This document shows positions 7,378 through 14,545 of a DNA stretch of 25,598 bases, one piece after another. Both the position numbers and the translations under genes were made by a program. The DNA comes from G001797105 sp964528155. Its GTDB lineage: Bacteria; Chloroflexota; Anaerolineae; Anaerolineales; E44-bin32. Under the pieces are notes generated by a model. The model worked only from the letters and a program-made list of their open reading frames with translations, was not told the origin of the DNA and did not search any database. Every line of letters starts with the position of its first letter. The stretch's first letter is position 1. The stretch covers positions 1-25,598 of the forward strand of contig CAZGRL010000052.1 of NCBI GenBank assembly GCA_964528155.1, read 5' to 3'.

Positions 7378-8325
7378 ATGTTGAACGTCGTTGCCGTCGA
7401 CCTCGGGGGGACGAACCTCAGGGCGGCGTTTTTCCCGGACGATGACCCTCACCCTCAGTCCCAGACCAAAGCCCCAACCAAAGCCTACGAAGGACCCGAC
7501 GCGGTTGTGGCGCGGATTGTCCAGAGCATCGAAGAACTCGCTCCGGCCGACCGTCGTGAATTGAGGATCGGAGTTGGCGTGCCGGGGCCACTCGACCCTG
7601 TCGCAGGTGTCGTGTTCGAGACGCCCAACCTGCCGGGTTGGCTGAACGTCCCGCTCAAGCAGCTCCTACAAGCGCATTGTCGCGCCTCGGTCGTCCTCGG
7701 GAATGATGCCAACGTCGCCGCGCTCGGCGAGTGGCGCCATGGGGCCGCTCGCGGGGCAGACGACGTCTTGTATCTCACGATCAGCACCGGCATCGGAGGC
7801 GGAGTCATCACCGGAGGGCGCCTGTTGCTCGGCGTCAGGGGCCTAGCCAGCGAACTGGGACACATGCTGGTCAACCCCGACGGAGCGGTCTGCGGCTGTG
7901 GCCAGCGCGGGCACCTTGAAGCCGAAGCAGCCGGCCCTGCCATCGCGCGCAAGTTTCGGGAACGCGTGGCTGCCGGCGAGACCTCCGATCTGGCCGATCG
8001 GCCGAGCGGATCTACAGAGATTAGCGCCGCCGATGTCGGTCGTGCTGCCGAAGCCGGCGATCCGCTGGCGCGATCCGTGATCGAAGAGGCCGCCCAGATC
8101 ATCGGTAGACAACTGGCGAGCCTGGTCCACGCGTTCAACCCTCAAGTCATCGTCGTGGGCGGCGGGGTCTCCACGCTGGGGCCGCTGCTGTTCGAGCCGA
8201 TGGAGCAGGCGCTGCGTAGCAGCATCATGCACCCGGCGTACCTGAGTGGTCTGAAGATCGTCCCGGCGGCACTCGGCGACGACGCCGGCCTGATCGGCGC
8301 GATGGTGCTGGCCCGCGAAACATGA
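7378..8325 (+). CDS. ROK-family sugar kinase (glucokinase-like)
   Basis: ATP-dependent sugar kinase of 315 residues. The phosphate-binding DLGGTNLR is at 8-15. The catalytic Asp is D110 in GNDANVAALGE. STGIGGGVI follows at 136-144. The ROK zinc site is H162 (ELGHM), C172 and C174 (CGCGQRGH), with H179 where the family usually has a third Cys. The C-terminal IVVGGGVS motif completes the ATP lobe. There is no N-terminal helix-turn-helix, so it is a kinase and not a ROK repressor. The start was set at 7378 because the frame upstream carries no family-like residues and overlaps mutS. Its stop overlaps the start of the binding-protein gene by four bases (ATGA). Translational coupling to a transporter suggests it phosphorylates a sugar released from the imported substrate. 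Glucose, N-acetylglucosamine or N-acetylmannosamine are all possible. Confidence 0.92.
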   Translation: MLNVVAVDLGGTNLRAAFFPDDDPHPQSQTKAPTKAYEGPDAVVARIVQSIEELAPADRRELRIGVGVPGPLDPVAGVVFETPNLPGWLNVPLKQLLQAHCRASVVLGNDANVAALGEWRHGAARGADDVLYLTISTGIGGGVITGGRLLLGVRGLASELGHMLVNPDGAVCGCGQRGHLEAEAAGPAIARKFRERVAAGETSDLADRPSGSTEISAADVGRAAEAGDPLARSVIEEAAQIIGRQLASLVHAFNPQVIVVGGGVSTLGPLLFEPMEQALRSSIMHPAYLSGLKIVPAALGDDAGLIGAMVLARET

Positions 8326-9911
8326 CCGCTTTCCGCAGGGTACTCGCGGCCGCGCTTGTCACGGCAAGTATCGCCGCGCCCGTGATCGGTTGCAGCTCGC
8401 GGGCGACTGACGACTCCTTTGTCGCGTATGGACTGACCCTCTCGCCGACCGGTATCGATCCCCACATCAACGCCTCGGACGAACTCGGCATCCCGCTGAC
8501 TTCGGTTTATGACACACTCGTCTTTCAGGATCCAGGTACGGGCGCGGTCGTCCCCGGCCTGGCACACGACTGGAAGATCTCCGACGATGGTCTCGAGTAC
8601 ACCTTTTTCCTTCGAGAGGATGTAGTCTTCCATGACGGCACCCCGTTCAACGCGGGTGCCGTTCTCACCAATTTCGACTACGTCCTCAATCCGGAGAATC
8701 ACTCGCAACGGGCAGCCTTCATGCTGGGACCGATCGATGGAATCGAGGCCGTCGATGAGTACACCGTCCGGCTGAAGCTAAGACAGCCCTTTGCACCCTT
8801 GCTCGACTCTCTCTCACAGGTCTACCTCGGGATGGCATCGCCGACGGCCTTGGCCCAATGGGGTCCAGCCGAGTATCAATTCCATCAGGTCGGCACAGGA
8901 CCGTATCGATTCGTTGAATACGTCCCCGACGATCATCTGACATTGGAACGCAACCCGGACTATGCCTGGGCGCCTTCCATCTACAACAACAGCCAGGGTC
9001 AGGTGGATTCGTTCGTATTCAAGTTCTATGTCGATGCGGCGACACGCCTGCTTGCCTTGCAGGGAGGCCAGGTCGACGTGATCGGTGAACTGCCGCCGCG
9101 CGATGCCGCGCGGGTCGAAGCATCCGAATCGTTCGGATTGCTCCCGGTGGCCATTCCCGGCCAGCCGCTGCAGCTCATGTTCAACACCCTTCAGCCGCCG
9201 ACGGATGACATCGAGGTTCGCCGCGCCCTGATCATGGCCGTTGATCGTGCTTCGATCGTGAAGACGATCTTCGGTGACTACTCACCCGTCGCCGAGGGGC
9301 CACTAGCTTCGTACGACAATTCGCCGACCTCGGTCATGCCCTCCCTGAAATACGACCCCGCTGGCGCGGAAGAGGTCCTCAACCAGGCGGGTTGGCAAAG
9401 GGGTGCCAGCGGCACACTTGAGAATGAAGGCGCGCCGCTGATGTTGAACATCGTCGTTCCGTCATGGGGATCCAACCCCGAGGTGGGGCAACTCATCAAG
9501 GCTGCCTGGGAAGTGATGGGCGCCAAAGTCGATTTGACGGTCGCGCCGGGATTCGGACAGCTCAAGGAACTGCAGGCCGATGGGGACTATAACGCCATCG
9601 GATACAACACTTTCGGAACAGATCCGGATTTGCTGCGATCCTTTTTCCACAGCGATGGCGCGTACAATTGGACGGGGGTTGACGATCCCGAACTCGATCG
9701 CATCCTGGATCAGGCGGCCCACACGACCGGGGATCCGAATGCTCGCATGCAGCTCTACGAGCAGGCGACCTCGATCATAGACCACCAGGCGTTGATCCTG
9801 CCCGTTCGCGACTATATCGACCTGATCGGATTCAACCGGCAACTTCAGGGACTTCGGTTCAACTATCAAGGATGGTTCCCGCTCCTGATCGATCTACGCT
9901 TGGCCCCCTAG
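8322..9911 (+). CDS. ABC transporter solute-binding lipoprotein, SBP_bac_5 (peptide/oligosaccharide) family
   Basis: A 529-residue extracytoplasmic binding protein of the DppA/OppA type. The signal peptide is MTAFRR followed by a hydrophobic stretch and the lipobox PVIGC with C24, so it is a membrane-anchored lipoprotein. Family landmarks are a DPH segment near 45, VVPGLAHDWKISDDGLEYTF, LREDVVFHDGTPF, GTGPYRFVEY, LTLERNPDY, RRALIMAVDR and the C-terminal aromatic segment FNYQGWFP. It is complete and ends inside the start of the first permease gene (40-base overlap). Substrates of this family include peptides, nickel and oligosaccharides. Coupling to the ROK kinase favours a sugar or glycan ligand, but this is an inference. 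Confidence 0.93.
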   Translation: MTAFRRVLAAALVTASIAAPVIGCSSRATDDSFVAYGLTLSPTGIDPHINASDELGIPLTSVYDTLVFQDPGTGAVVPGLAHDWKISDDGLEYTFFLREDVVFHDGTPFNAGAVLTNFDYVLNPENHSQRAAFMLGPIDGIEAVDEYTVRLKLRQPFAPLLDSLSQVYLGMASPTALAQWGPAEYQFHQVGTGPYRFVEYVPDDHLTLERNPDYAWAPSIYNNSQGQVDSFVFKFYVDAATRLLALQGGQVDVIGELPPRDAARVEASESFGLLPVAIPGQPLQLMFNTLQPPTDDIEVRRALIMAVDRASIVKTIFGDYSPVAEGPLASYDNSPTSVMPSLKYDPAGAEEVLNQAGWQRGASGTLENEGAPLMLNIVVPSWGSNPEVGQLIKAAWEVMGAKVDLTVAPGFGQLKELQADGDYNAIGYNTFGTDPDLLRSFFHSDGAYNWTGVDDPELDRILDQAAHTTGDPNARMQLYEQATSIIDHQALILPVRDYIDLIGFNRQLQGLRFNYQGWFPLLIDLRLAP

Positions 9912-10834
9912 CTGCCGTCTTCCGGCGGATCCTTCAAGGGCTGCTGACAGCCTGGGCCGCAGTCAGCCTGACTTTCTTCGCCCTGAGAGTCGCAGGTGGC
10001 GATCCCGTCGCCAATCTCCTGGCGCAAGGCCTGGCGACGGCCGATCAAGCGCTTAGCCTGCGTCATGCCCTCGGCCTCGATCGACCATTATGGGCGCAGT
10101 ACCTCCAGTTCCTGGGCGGCCTGGTCCGGGGCGACCTGGGGGTTTCGCTTTACACCTCGCGCGCGGTCTCCACCATCATCGGTGAGCAAGTCTCGCCCAC
10201 AGCCGCGTTGGCTTCTGCGGGTTTGGTCGTCGCGCTGGCGATAGGCTTCATCCTGGGTGTGGCTGCGGCCTGGTCCCGTCGGCGGACGATTGGAGCGGCG
10301 GCAGGCCTGCTATCCAGCCTGGCCATGACCCTGCCCGTCGCCGTTACCGGCGTGCTGAGCATTCTTGTGCTCGGTCTGGCGTTTCGCGCGATCCCCGGCG
10401 CGAGTTTGCTGGCAGGCGTCGAACGCCTCGCGCTCCCGGCTCTCGTCCTGGGGTTCGCCTCTTGTGGAGGGATCGCCCGCCTGGTGCAGGCGGGCCTGGC
10501 CGATAGCCTGGAGAAGCCCTACGTGTTGGCCGCCAAGGCGCGCGGGCTCCCTGTCGGCCCACGATTGCTCTGGCATGCTTTGCGTCCGACCCTGCCTCCG
10601 GTTGTCTCGCTGACAGCGCTCGAGGCGAGTTTCCTTTTCTCCGGAACTGTCGTCACGGAAACCGTGTTCTCTCGCCCAGGCCTCGGCCGGCTGCTCGTCT
10701 CGTCTATTCTGCGCGGCGATTTTCCGGTTGCACAAGGTATCGTCGTCCTGGCTGCTCTGCTTTATACCGGCGGACATATCCTGGCCGATCTGCTGGCCTT
10801 GGCCATCGACCCACGATTGAGGCGGCAGATATGA
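9872..10834 (+). CDS. ABC transporter permease, DppB-type
   Basis: First membrane subunit of the importer, 320 residues with about six membrane spans. The N-terminal segment FRRILQGLLTAWAAVSLTFF is typical of DppB. It is followed by a periplasmic part with LGLDRPLWAQYLQF and GDLGVSLYTSR. The cytoplasmic coupling (EAA-like) loop YVLAAKARGLP lies at about 212-222, and ETVFSRPGLGRLL and a DPR end follow. The ATG at 9872 is the only usual start before the first span. It creates a 40-base overlap with the binding-protein gene and gives a non-conserved 15-residue leader, so the exact start is uncertain. The stop overlaps the next permease by four bases. Confidence 0.92.
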   Translation: MVPAPDRSTLGPLAAVFRRILQGLLTAWAAVSLTFFALRVAGGDPVANLLAQGLATADQALSLRHALGLDRPLWAQYLQFLGGLVRGDLGVSLYTSRAVSTIIGEQVSPTAALASAGLVVALAIGFILGVAAAWSRRRTIGAAAGLLSSLAMTLPVAVTGVLSILVLGLAFRAIPGASLLAGVERLALPALVLGFASCGGIARLVQAGLADSLEKPYVLAAKARGLPVGPRLLWHALRPTLPPVVSLTALEASFLFSGTVVTETVFSRPGLGRLLVSSILRGDFPVAQGIVVLAALLYTGGHILADLLALAIDPRLRRQI

Positions 10835-11625
10835 GACGCGACTGGTCCTGGCTTCTCCCGCTGATGTGGATCGCACTCGTGGTCTTCGCCAGCCTGGCAG
10901 CTCCACTCCTCACGCGCACCTCACCGCTTCAGCCAGTCGCCGGCCCGTTGACCCCGCCGTCCGCCGGCGCGTTTCTCGGGACAGATGCGCTCGGCCGTGA
11001 TCTGTGGACGCGCATGTTGTTCGGCGGGAGGCTCAGTCTGGGCACATCGTTCGTCGCCGTTCTGTTGACGATTCTCGTCGGCGGACTTTCCGGGATGGCT
11101 GCGGCCCTGGCCGGTGGCTGGCCGGACCGGCTCATCGTCTGGGCGGCCAATTCTGCGCTGGCTATCCCAGGTCTCCTACTGGCGTTGCTGTTGGTCGCCG
11201 CGGTCGGCCCCGGTATCCCGGCCGTCGTCATGGCCGTCGGTCTCGGCGGCGCACCGGGCTTCGCCCGTCTGGCCCGCACCGTCTTCCTCCAGGTCAAGCA
11301 GGACGGATTCGTAGCCGCGGCGGCGGCGATGGGGGCCGACCTGGCCTGGATCGCCGGCCGGCATGTCTTCCCCAATGCTCAGCCCCAGCTCGTCTCTCTG
11401 ATGGCAACCCACTACGCCTGGGCCCTTATGGGAGTGGTGACGCTCACGTTCCTCGGTCTGGGAGGCGATCCCTCCATCCCGGAGTGGGGATCCATGCTCA
11501 ACGCGGGAAGGACGGATCTGATCGGCGCGCCTTGGGCTGCGCTGTGGCCGGCCCTGGCGATAAGCCTGACCGTGCTCTCGGTCCACGCACTGGCCGATCG
11601 CATCGGGACTTTTACCAGACCTTGA
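10831..11625 (+). CDS. ABC transporter permease, DppC-type
   Basis: Second membrane subunit, 264 residues. It shows the DppC hallmarks LGTDALGRDLWTRMLFGGR at about 50-68 and the coupling loop VAAAAAMGADLAWIAGRHV, followed by FLGLGGDPSIPEWGSML near the end. It overlaps the first permease by ATGA. It is shorter than many DppC proteins (about 280-300) because the N-terminal tail is brief, but the core is intact. No ATP-binding subunits follow. The scaffold gap begins 112 bases after the stop, so the ATPases may be lost in the gap, encoded elsewhere, or shared with another transporter. Confidence 0.92.
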   Translation: MRRDWSWLLPLMWIALVVFASLAAPLLTRTSPLQPVAGPLTPPSAGAFLGTDALGRDLWTRMLFGGRLSLGTSFVAVLLTILVGGLSGMAAALAGGWPDRLIVWAANSALAIPGLLLALLLVAAVGPGIPAVVMAVGLGGAPGFARLARTVFLQVKQDGFVAAAAAMGADLAWIAGRHVFPNAQPQLVSLMATHYAWALMGVVTLTFLGLGGDPSIPEWGSMLNAGRTDLIGAPWAALWPALAISLTVLSVHALADRIGTFTRP

Positions 11626-11654
11626 TACTCGACGTCTCGCTCATGTTGAGTACG

Positions 11655-11708
11655 GGCCGAAGTGAAGGGGCCGGTAACCGAAACAGAACAGCCCCCAAAC
11701 AAAGGCCC
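11655..11708. repeat. Left arm of an inverted repeat flanking the scaffold gap
   Basis: The first 19 bases, GGCCGAAGTGAAGGGGCCG (11655-11673), are the exact reverse complement of 11850-11868. The end of the arm, GCCCCC then AACAAAGGCCC (to 11708), also matches the right arm apart from about two differences. The middle (about 11674-11688) has diverged. Beyond it, up to the Ns, the sequence becomes C-rich and low in complexity, which may reflect poor assembly at a contig end. Confidence 0.7.
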
Positions 11709-11737
11709 CACACACCACCCCCCCCCCAGAACAACCC

Positions 11738-11747
11738 NNNNNNNNNN
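11738..11747. other. Assembly gap (10 N)
   Basis: Ten consecutive N. A run of exactly ten is a common scaffolding placeholder, so the true distance is probably not ten bases. The gap lies inside a 371-base stretch without a complete gene (11626-11996) and between arms of an inverted repeat. The left (1-11737) and right (11748-25598) parts should be treated as joined only by scaffolding evidence. Confidence 0.95.
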
Positions 11748-11770
11748 GCTGGGCCTGACGCCTTGGTCAT
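11748..11770 (-). CDS. Possible 5' end of a minus-strand gene cut by the gap
   Basis: On the minus strand an ATG at 11770-11768 is preceded by AGGGGAGGT (11783-11775), a near-perfect ribosome-binding site at 4-5 bases spacing. A TATAAA lies just beyond it. The frame reads MTKASGPA and runs straight into the Ns. No continuation is recognisable on the far side, so if this gene is real, the gap hides its body. With eight codons visible, no function can be given. Confidence 0.3.
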
Positions 11771-11813
11771 TTTTACCTCCCCTTTATACGCCTGTTCTCG
11801 CTCTGTTTGCTAT

Positions 11814-11868
11814 GGGCCTTTGTTGCGGGGGCGGTTCAGCGAAGCTGAACGGCCCCTTCACTTCGGCC
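11814..11868. repeat. Right arm of the inverted repeat, with internal hairpin
   Basis: Reverse complement of the left arm at 11655-11708. Inside it, GTTCAGC (11834-11840) and GCTGAAC (11844-11850) form a perfect 7-bp stem with a GAA loop. This is extended by GGGGC (11828-11832) pairing with GCCCC (11852-11856) across one mismatch. Just after the arm, the 13-mer CCCCTCCCCCGGC at 11874-11886 recurs exactly at 13132-13144. This looks like a dispersed intergenic repeat more than a gene-specific terminator. Confidence 0.7.
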
Positions 11869-11958
11869 ACTCTCCCCTCCCCCGGCGATGACCAGCCAAC
11901 GACACAATCATTCTCCTCGCCACGGGCGGTCCGTCACTCCGCCTCGAGTGACGGCAAG

Positions 11959-11988
11959 TTGACGCGATCATCAGATGTCTGGTATGCT
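11959..11988 (+). promoter_or_regulatory. Promoter of the phosphate permease gene (leaderless)
   Basis: TTGACG (11959-11964) and TATGCT (11983-11988) are 18 bases apart, a good sigma-70-type pair. Only eight bases separate the -10 box from the ATG at 11997, and none resembles a Shine-Dalgarno sequence. The transcript should therefore start at or within a base or two of the start codon. Confidence 0.65.
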
Positions 11989-11996
11989 CCGGCACC

Positions 11997-12989
11997 ATGA
12001 ACCTGGACATCCCCCTTGCCCTTGTTCTGCTGATCGGCCTTTCCCTCGTCTTCGATTTCTTGAACGGTTTCCATGACAGCTCGAACATCGTCGCCACGGT
12101 GATCTTCTCCGGTGCGATGCCGCCGCGCCTTGCCCTGCTGACCGCTGCGGCAGCTCACTTCGCCGGACCGTTCCTGTTCGGCGTCGCCGTTGCCACGACC
12201 GTCGGTGACGGACTGGTAGACATTAATCTGCTTCACACGAGTGTGGTCATCGCCGCACTCGCCTCGGCCGTCGTGTGGAATCTGGTCACATGGTACATAG
12301 GGATCCCATCCTCATCGTCTCACGCGTTGGTGGGTGGGCTCCTGGGTGCGGCCATCATCGCCAACGGCCCGCATGTCGTCCTCCTGCCTGGACTGGTCAA
12401 GATCCTGATCGCGCTATTGGTCTCACCGCCGCTCGGATTGCTGACCGGCTTCATCATCATGCAAATCACCATCTGGGCGAGTCGGGGAGCGACGCCCGGC
12501 ATCAACACCCTCTTCCGCCGTCTCCAGATCCTGACGCTGATCGGCCTGGGTCTGAGCCACGGTACCAACGACGGTCAGAAGACGATGGGTGTGATCACCC
12601 TCGGCCTGGTCGTGTCGGGGATGCTGGATCACTTCGTCGTCCCGATTTGGGTCGTCGCCATCAGCGCCTCTGCCATCGCGCTCGGGACTTCCTTCGGCGG
12701 ATGGCGCTTAATCCGGACTCTTGGCGCCCGAATGTTCCGCATTCGCCCGATCCATGGCTTCACGAGCCAGATCGCCGGGGCGTCGGTCATTCTGGGGGCG
12801 GCCTTGCTCGGCGGTCCGGTGAGCACGACCCAGGTGATGAGCTCGGCGATCATGGGCGTTGGCGCCGCCGAGCGCGTGAGTCAGGTCCGCTGGATGATCT
12901 TGCGCGACATGCTCGTGGCGTGGCTGCTGACGATCCCGGTCACCGGCGGGATCGCCGCCGTGGCGTGGAGTCTCCTGCCAGCGCTGTAG
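11997..12989 (+). CDS. pit: PiT-family inorganic phosphate permease
   Basis: Ion-coupled low-affinity phosphate (or sulfate) importer of the inner membrane. It is 330 residues long with roughly ten hydrophobic spans. The two PiT signature repeats are seen: GFHDSSNIVAT at 24-34, where His-Asp replaces the usual Asn-Asp, and GTNDGQKTMGVI at 189-200. PSSSSHAL (104-111) and the C-terminal GGPVSTTQVMSSAIMGVG are also typical. Length fits the shorter bacterial PiT proteins. The PhoU-like DUF47 partner often found beside pit is absent here. It is monocistronic: the scaffold gap region lies upstream and a pair of hairpins lies downstream before the convergent miaA operon. Confidence 0.95.
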   Translation: MNLDIPLALVLLIGLSLVFDFLNGFHDSSNIVATVIFSGAMPPRLALLTAAAAHFAGPFLFGVAVATTVGDGLVDINLLHTSVVIAALASAVVWNLVTWYIGIPSSSSHALVGGLLGAAIIANGPHVVLLPGLVKILIALLVSPPLGLLTGFIIMQITIWASRGATPGINTLFRRLQILTLIGLGLSHGTNDGQKTMGVITLGLVVSGMLDHFVVPIWVVAISASAIALGTSFGGWRLIRTLGARMFRIRPIHGFTSQIAGASVILGAALLGGPVSTTQVMSSAIMGVGAAERVSQVRWMILRDMLVAWLLTIPVTGGIAAVAWSLLPAL

Positions 12990-13082
12990 ACTGCAGCGTT
13001 GGCAGACTGCGCTTCCGCGTTCGCTGTCTCGAAGTGATCCCCCCGCCCTTGCGACCTCCCTCCGCCTGTGATTAGCCTGTAT

Positions 13083-13117
13083 TGGATGTCGGGGCTGCTT
13101 TGCTGCCCCGACATCCA
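13083..13117. terminator. 13-bp perfect hairpin between convergent pit and miaA
   Basis: TGGATGTCGGGGC (13083-13095) pairs perfectly with GCCCCGACATCCA (13105-13117). The nine-base loop can add two more GC pairs around a TTT loop. It lies in the convergent spacer and could end transcription from both sides. No run of T follows in either direction, so it is not a textbook intrinsic terminator and may act with Rho or as a transcript-end stabiliser. Confidence 0.6.
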
Positions 13118-13131
13118 TTCCTGGCTTCCCT

Positions 13132-13188
13132 CCCCTCCCCCGGCAATCGCAGCAGGTTGAGGGGTCACGCTGTGCGCCGGGGGAGGGG
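13132..13188. repeat. Second inverted repeat in the pit-miaA spacer
   Basis: CCCCTCCCCCGGC (13132-13144) is the exact reverse complement of GCCGGGGGAGGGG (13176-13188), with a 31-base loop. The same 13-mer occurs at 11874-11886. With the hairpin at 13083-13117 it makes up most of the 240-base spacer, in which no gene is seen. Confidence 0.65.
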
Positions 13189-13229
13189 CAAGGGGTGGGG
13201 GACGAGAGAAGGACAAGGGGAGAATAGAC

Positions 13230-14168
13230 TCATCCGCTGATGTCGGGACCCATCCATCGGCGGATGAGACCGAGGATATCCTCTTCAACCCCGGGCCGCG
13301 CTGCGAACACATGATTCTCGGGATCGCTCTCTTTGAACCAGTTCGCCTGATGTCGGACCAATCTTCGGGAGGCGCGGCGGATCTCACCCATCGCCTCGTC
13401 AAGAGACATGCGACCCTGGATGTGCGCCACGACCTGCTTGTATCCGATGCCCGACATCGCCGGCAGTTCCTGCGAGTAGCCACGCTCCAGCAAATCCCTC
13501 ACCTCATCCACTAGACCGGCTGCGATCATCGCCTCTACCCGGCGATCGATTCGCGCATACAGTTCCGGCCGCGGCAGAGAGAGAATGACCTTAAGGCTCC
13601 GAAAGGGCGGCTCTGCCCGCGCCCGCACCTCGCTCGGCCGGCGATGCGTGATCGTATGAACCTCCAATGCACGCACCACCCGCCGGACATTGCGAGGATC
13701 GATGCAAGTGGCCGCCACCGGATCGATCTCCACCAAACGCGCATGCAACGCCGCATGCCCATTCGCAGCGGCGAAGGCTTCCAGCTCTTGCCTTAACGCA
13801 TTGTCATGGGAAATGGGCGGCGGGGTCCAACCTTCCAGCACTCCCCTGACGTATTGTCCCGTGCCTCCGACGAGAAGCGGAAGTCGCCCCCGTGCCTGCA
13901 CGCCAGCAATCGCTTCAAGGGCGGCCGAACGAAAAGTCGCCAGGCTCCATGGCTGATCTGGATCTGTGACGTCGATCAGATGATGCGGGACGAGAGCTCG
14001 CTGCTGCGGCGTGGGCTTGGCAGTCCCGATGTCCATGCCGCGGTACAACAGCCTTGAGTCAGCCGAGATGATCTCACCGTCGAGGCGAGACGCCAGCCGG
14101 ATGGAGATGTCCGTCTTGCCGACGGCCGTTGGGCCAAGGATCGCGACCAGCGGCGGCCGTGCCATCAT
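13230..14168 (-). CDS. miaA: tRNA dimethylallyltransferase MiaA
   Basis: Transfers dimethylallyl from DMAPP to the N6 of A37 in tRNAs that read UNN codons. It is 312 residues, normal length. The P-loop GPTAVGKT is at 12-19. DSRLLYRGMDIGTAKP follows at about 37-52, PHHLIDV near 61, LVGGTGQYVRGVLEG at about 98-112 and GIGYKQ in the C-terminal half. The tRNA-contacting RRASRRLVRHQANWFK segment comes after it. Two adjacent ATG codons (14168 and 14165) are possible. The first overlaps the yraN stop as ATGA and is chosen for translational coupling. It is the last gene of the glycosyltransferase-yraN-miaA operon. Confidence 0.97.
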   Translation of the reverse strand: MMARPPLVAILGPTAVGKTDISIRLASRLDGEIISADSRLLYRGMDIGTAKPTPQQRALVPHHLIDVTDPDQPWSLATFRSAALEAIAGVQARGRLPLLVGGTGQYVRGVLEGWTPPPISHDNALRQELEAFAAANGHAALHARLVEIDPVAATCIDPRNVRRVVRALEVHTITHRRPSEVRARAEPPFRSLKVILSLPRPELYARIDRRVEAMIAAGLVDEVRDLLERGYSQELPAMSGIGYKQVVAHIQGRMSLDEAMGEIRRASRRLVRHQANWFKESDPENHVFAARPGVEEDILGLIRRWMGPDISG

Positions 14169-14545
14169 TTGCGCGCTTCGGGGTCATCTTCGACCACGTT
14201 CTGATAGTGATCGACCCTCCCGATCGCGCCCCCTCGGGCGACTTCGATGGCAATCACGTCGACACGCCAAGTCGATTCGAGCAGGTTGTTCTGCTCCAGA
14301 TACGTCCAAGCGGCGCGCAACAACCGGCGCCGCTTGGTCTGCGTCATGGCGTCCTCGGGAAGGCCATAGCTTCGTCCGGACCGAGTCTTGACCTCGACGA
14401 TGACGATGGTGTCCCCGTCCTGTGCCACCAGATCCAGTTCCCCGCCGGCGGCGTGCCAGTTGCGCTGGCGGATCCGGTAGCCTTTGGCTTCGAGGTGTCG
14501 AAGAGCAATTGCCTCTCCCCGTGCGCCCAGCTCGCGGTTGTTCAC
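14165..14545 (-). CDS. yraN: YraN/UPF0102 endonuclease-like protein
   Basis: A 126-residue member of UPF0102, a fold related to Holliday-junction resolvases and restriction-type nucleases whose cellular role is not settled. It shows GARGEAIALRHLEAKGYRI (7-25), then NWHAAGGELDLVAQDGD with the catalytic-type E and D, then VEVKTR (ExK core), which together form the PD-(D/E)XK pattern. RVDVIAIE follows near the end. Full length. It overlaps the glycosyltransferase upstream and miaA downstream by four bases each, so the three are probably translated in a coupled way. A link between the neighbours' functions is not obvious. Confidence 0.93.
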   Translation of the reverse strand: MNNRELGARGEAIALRHLEAKGYRIRQRNWHAAGGELDLVAQDGDTIVIVEVKTRSGRSYGLPEDAMTQTKRRRLLRAAWTYLEQNNLLESTWRVDVIAIEVARGGAIGRVDHYQNVVEDDPEARK

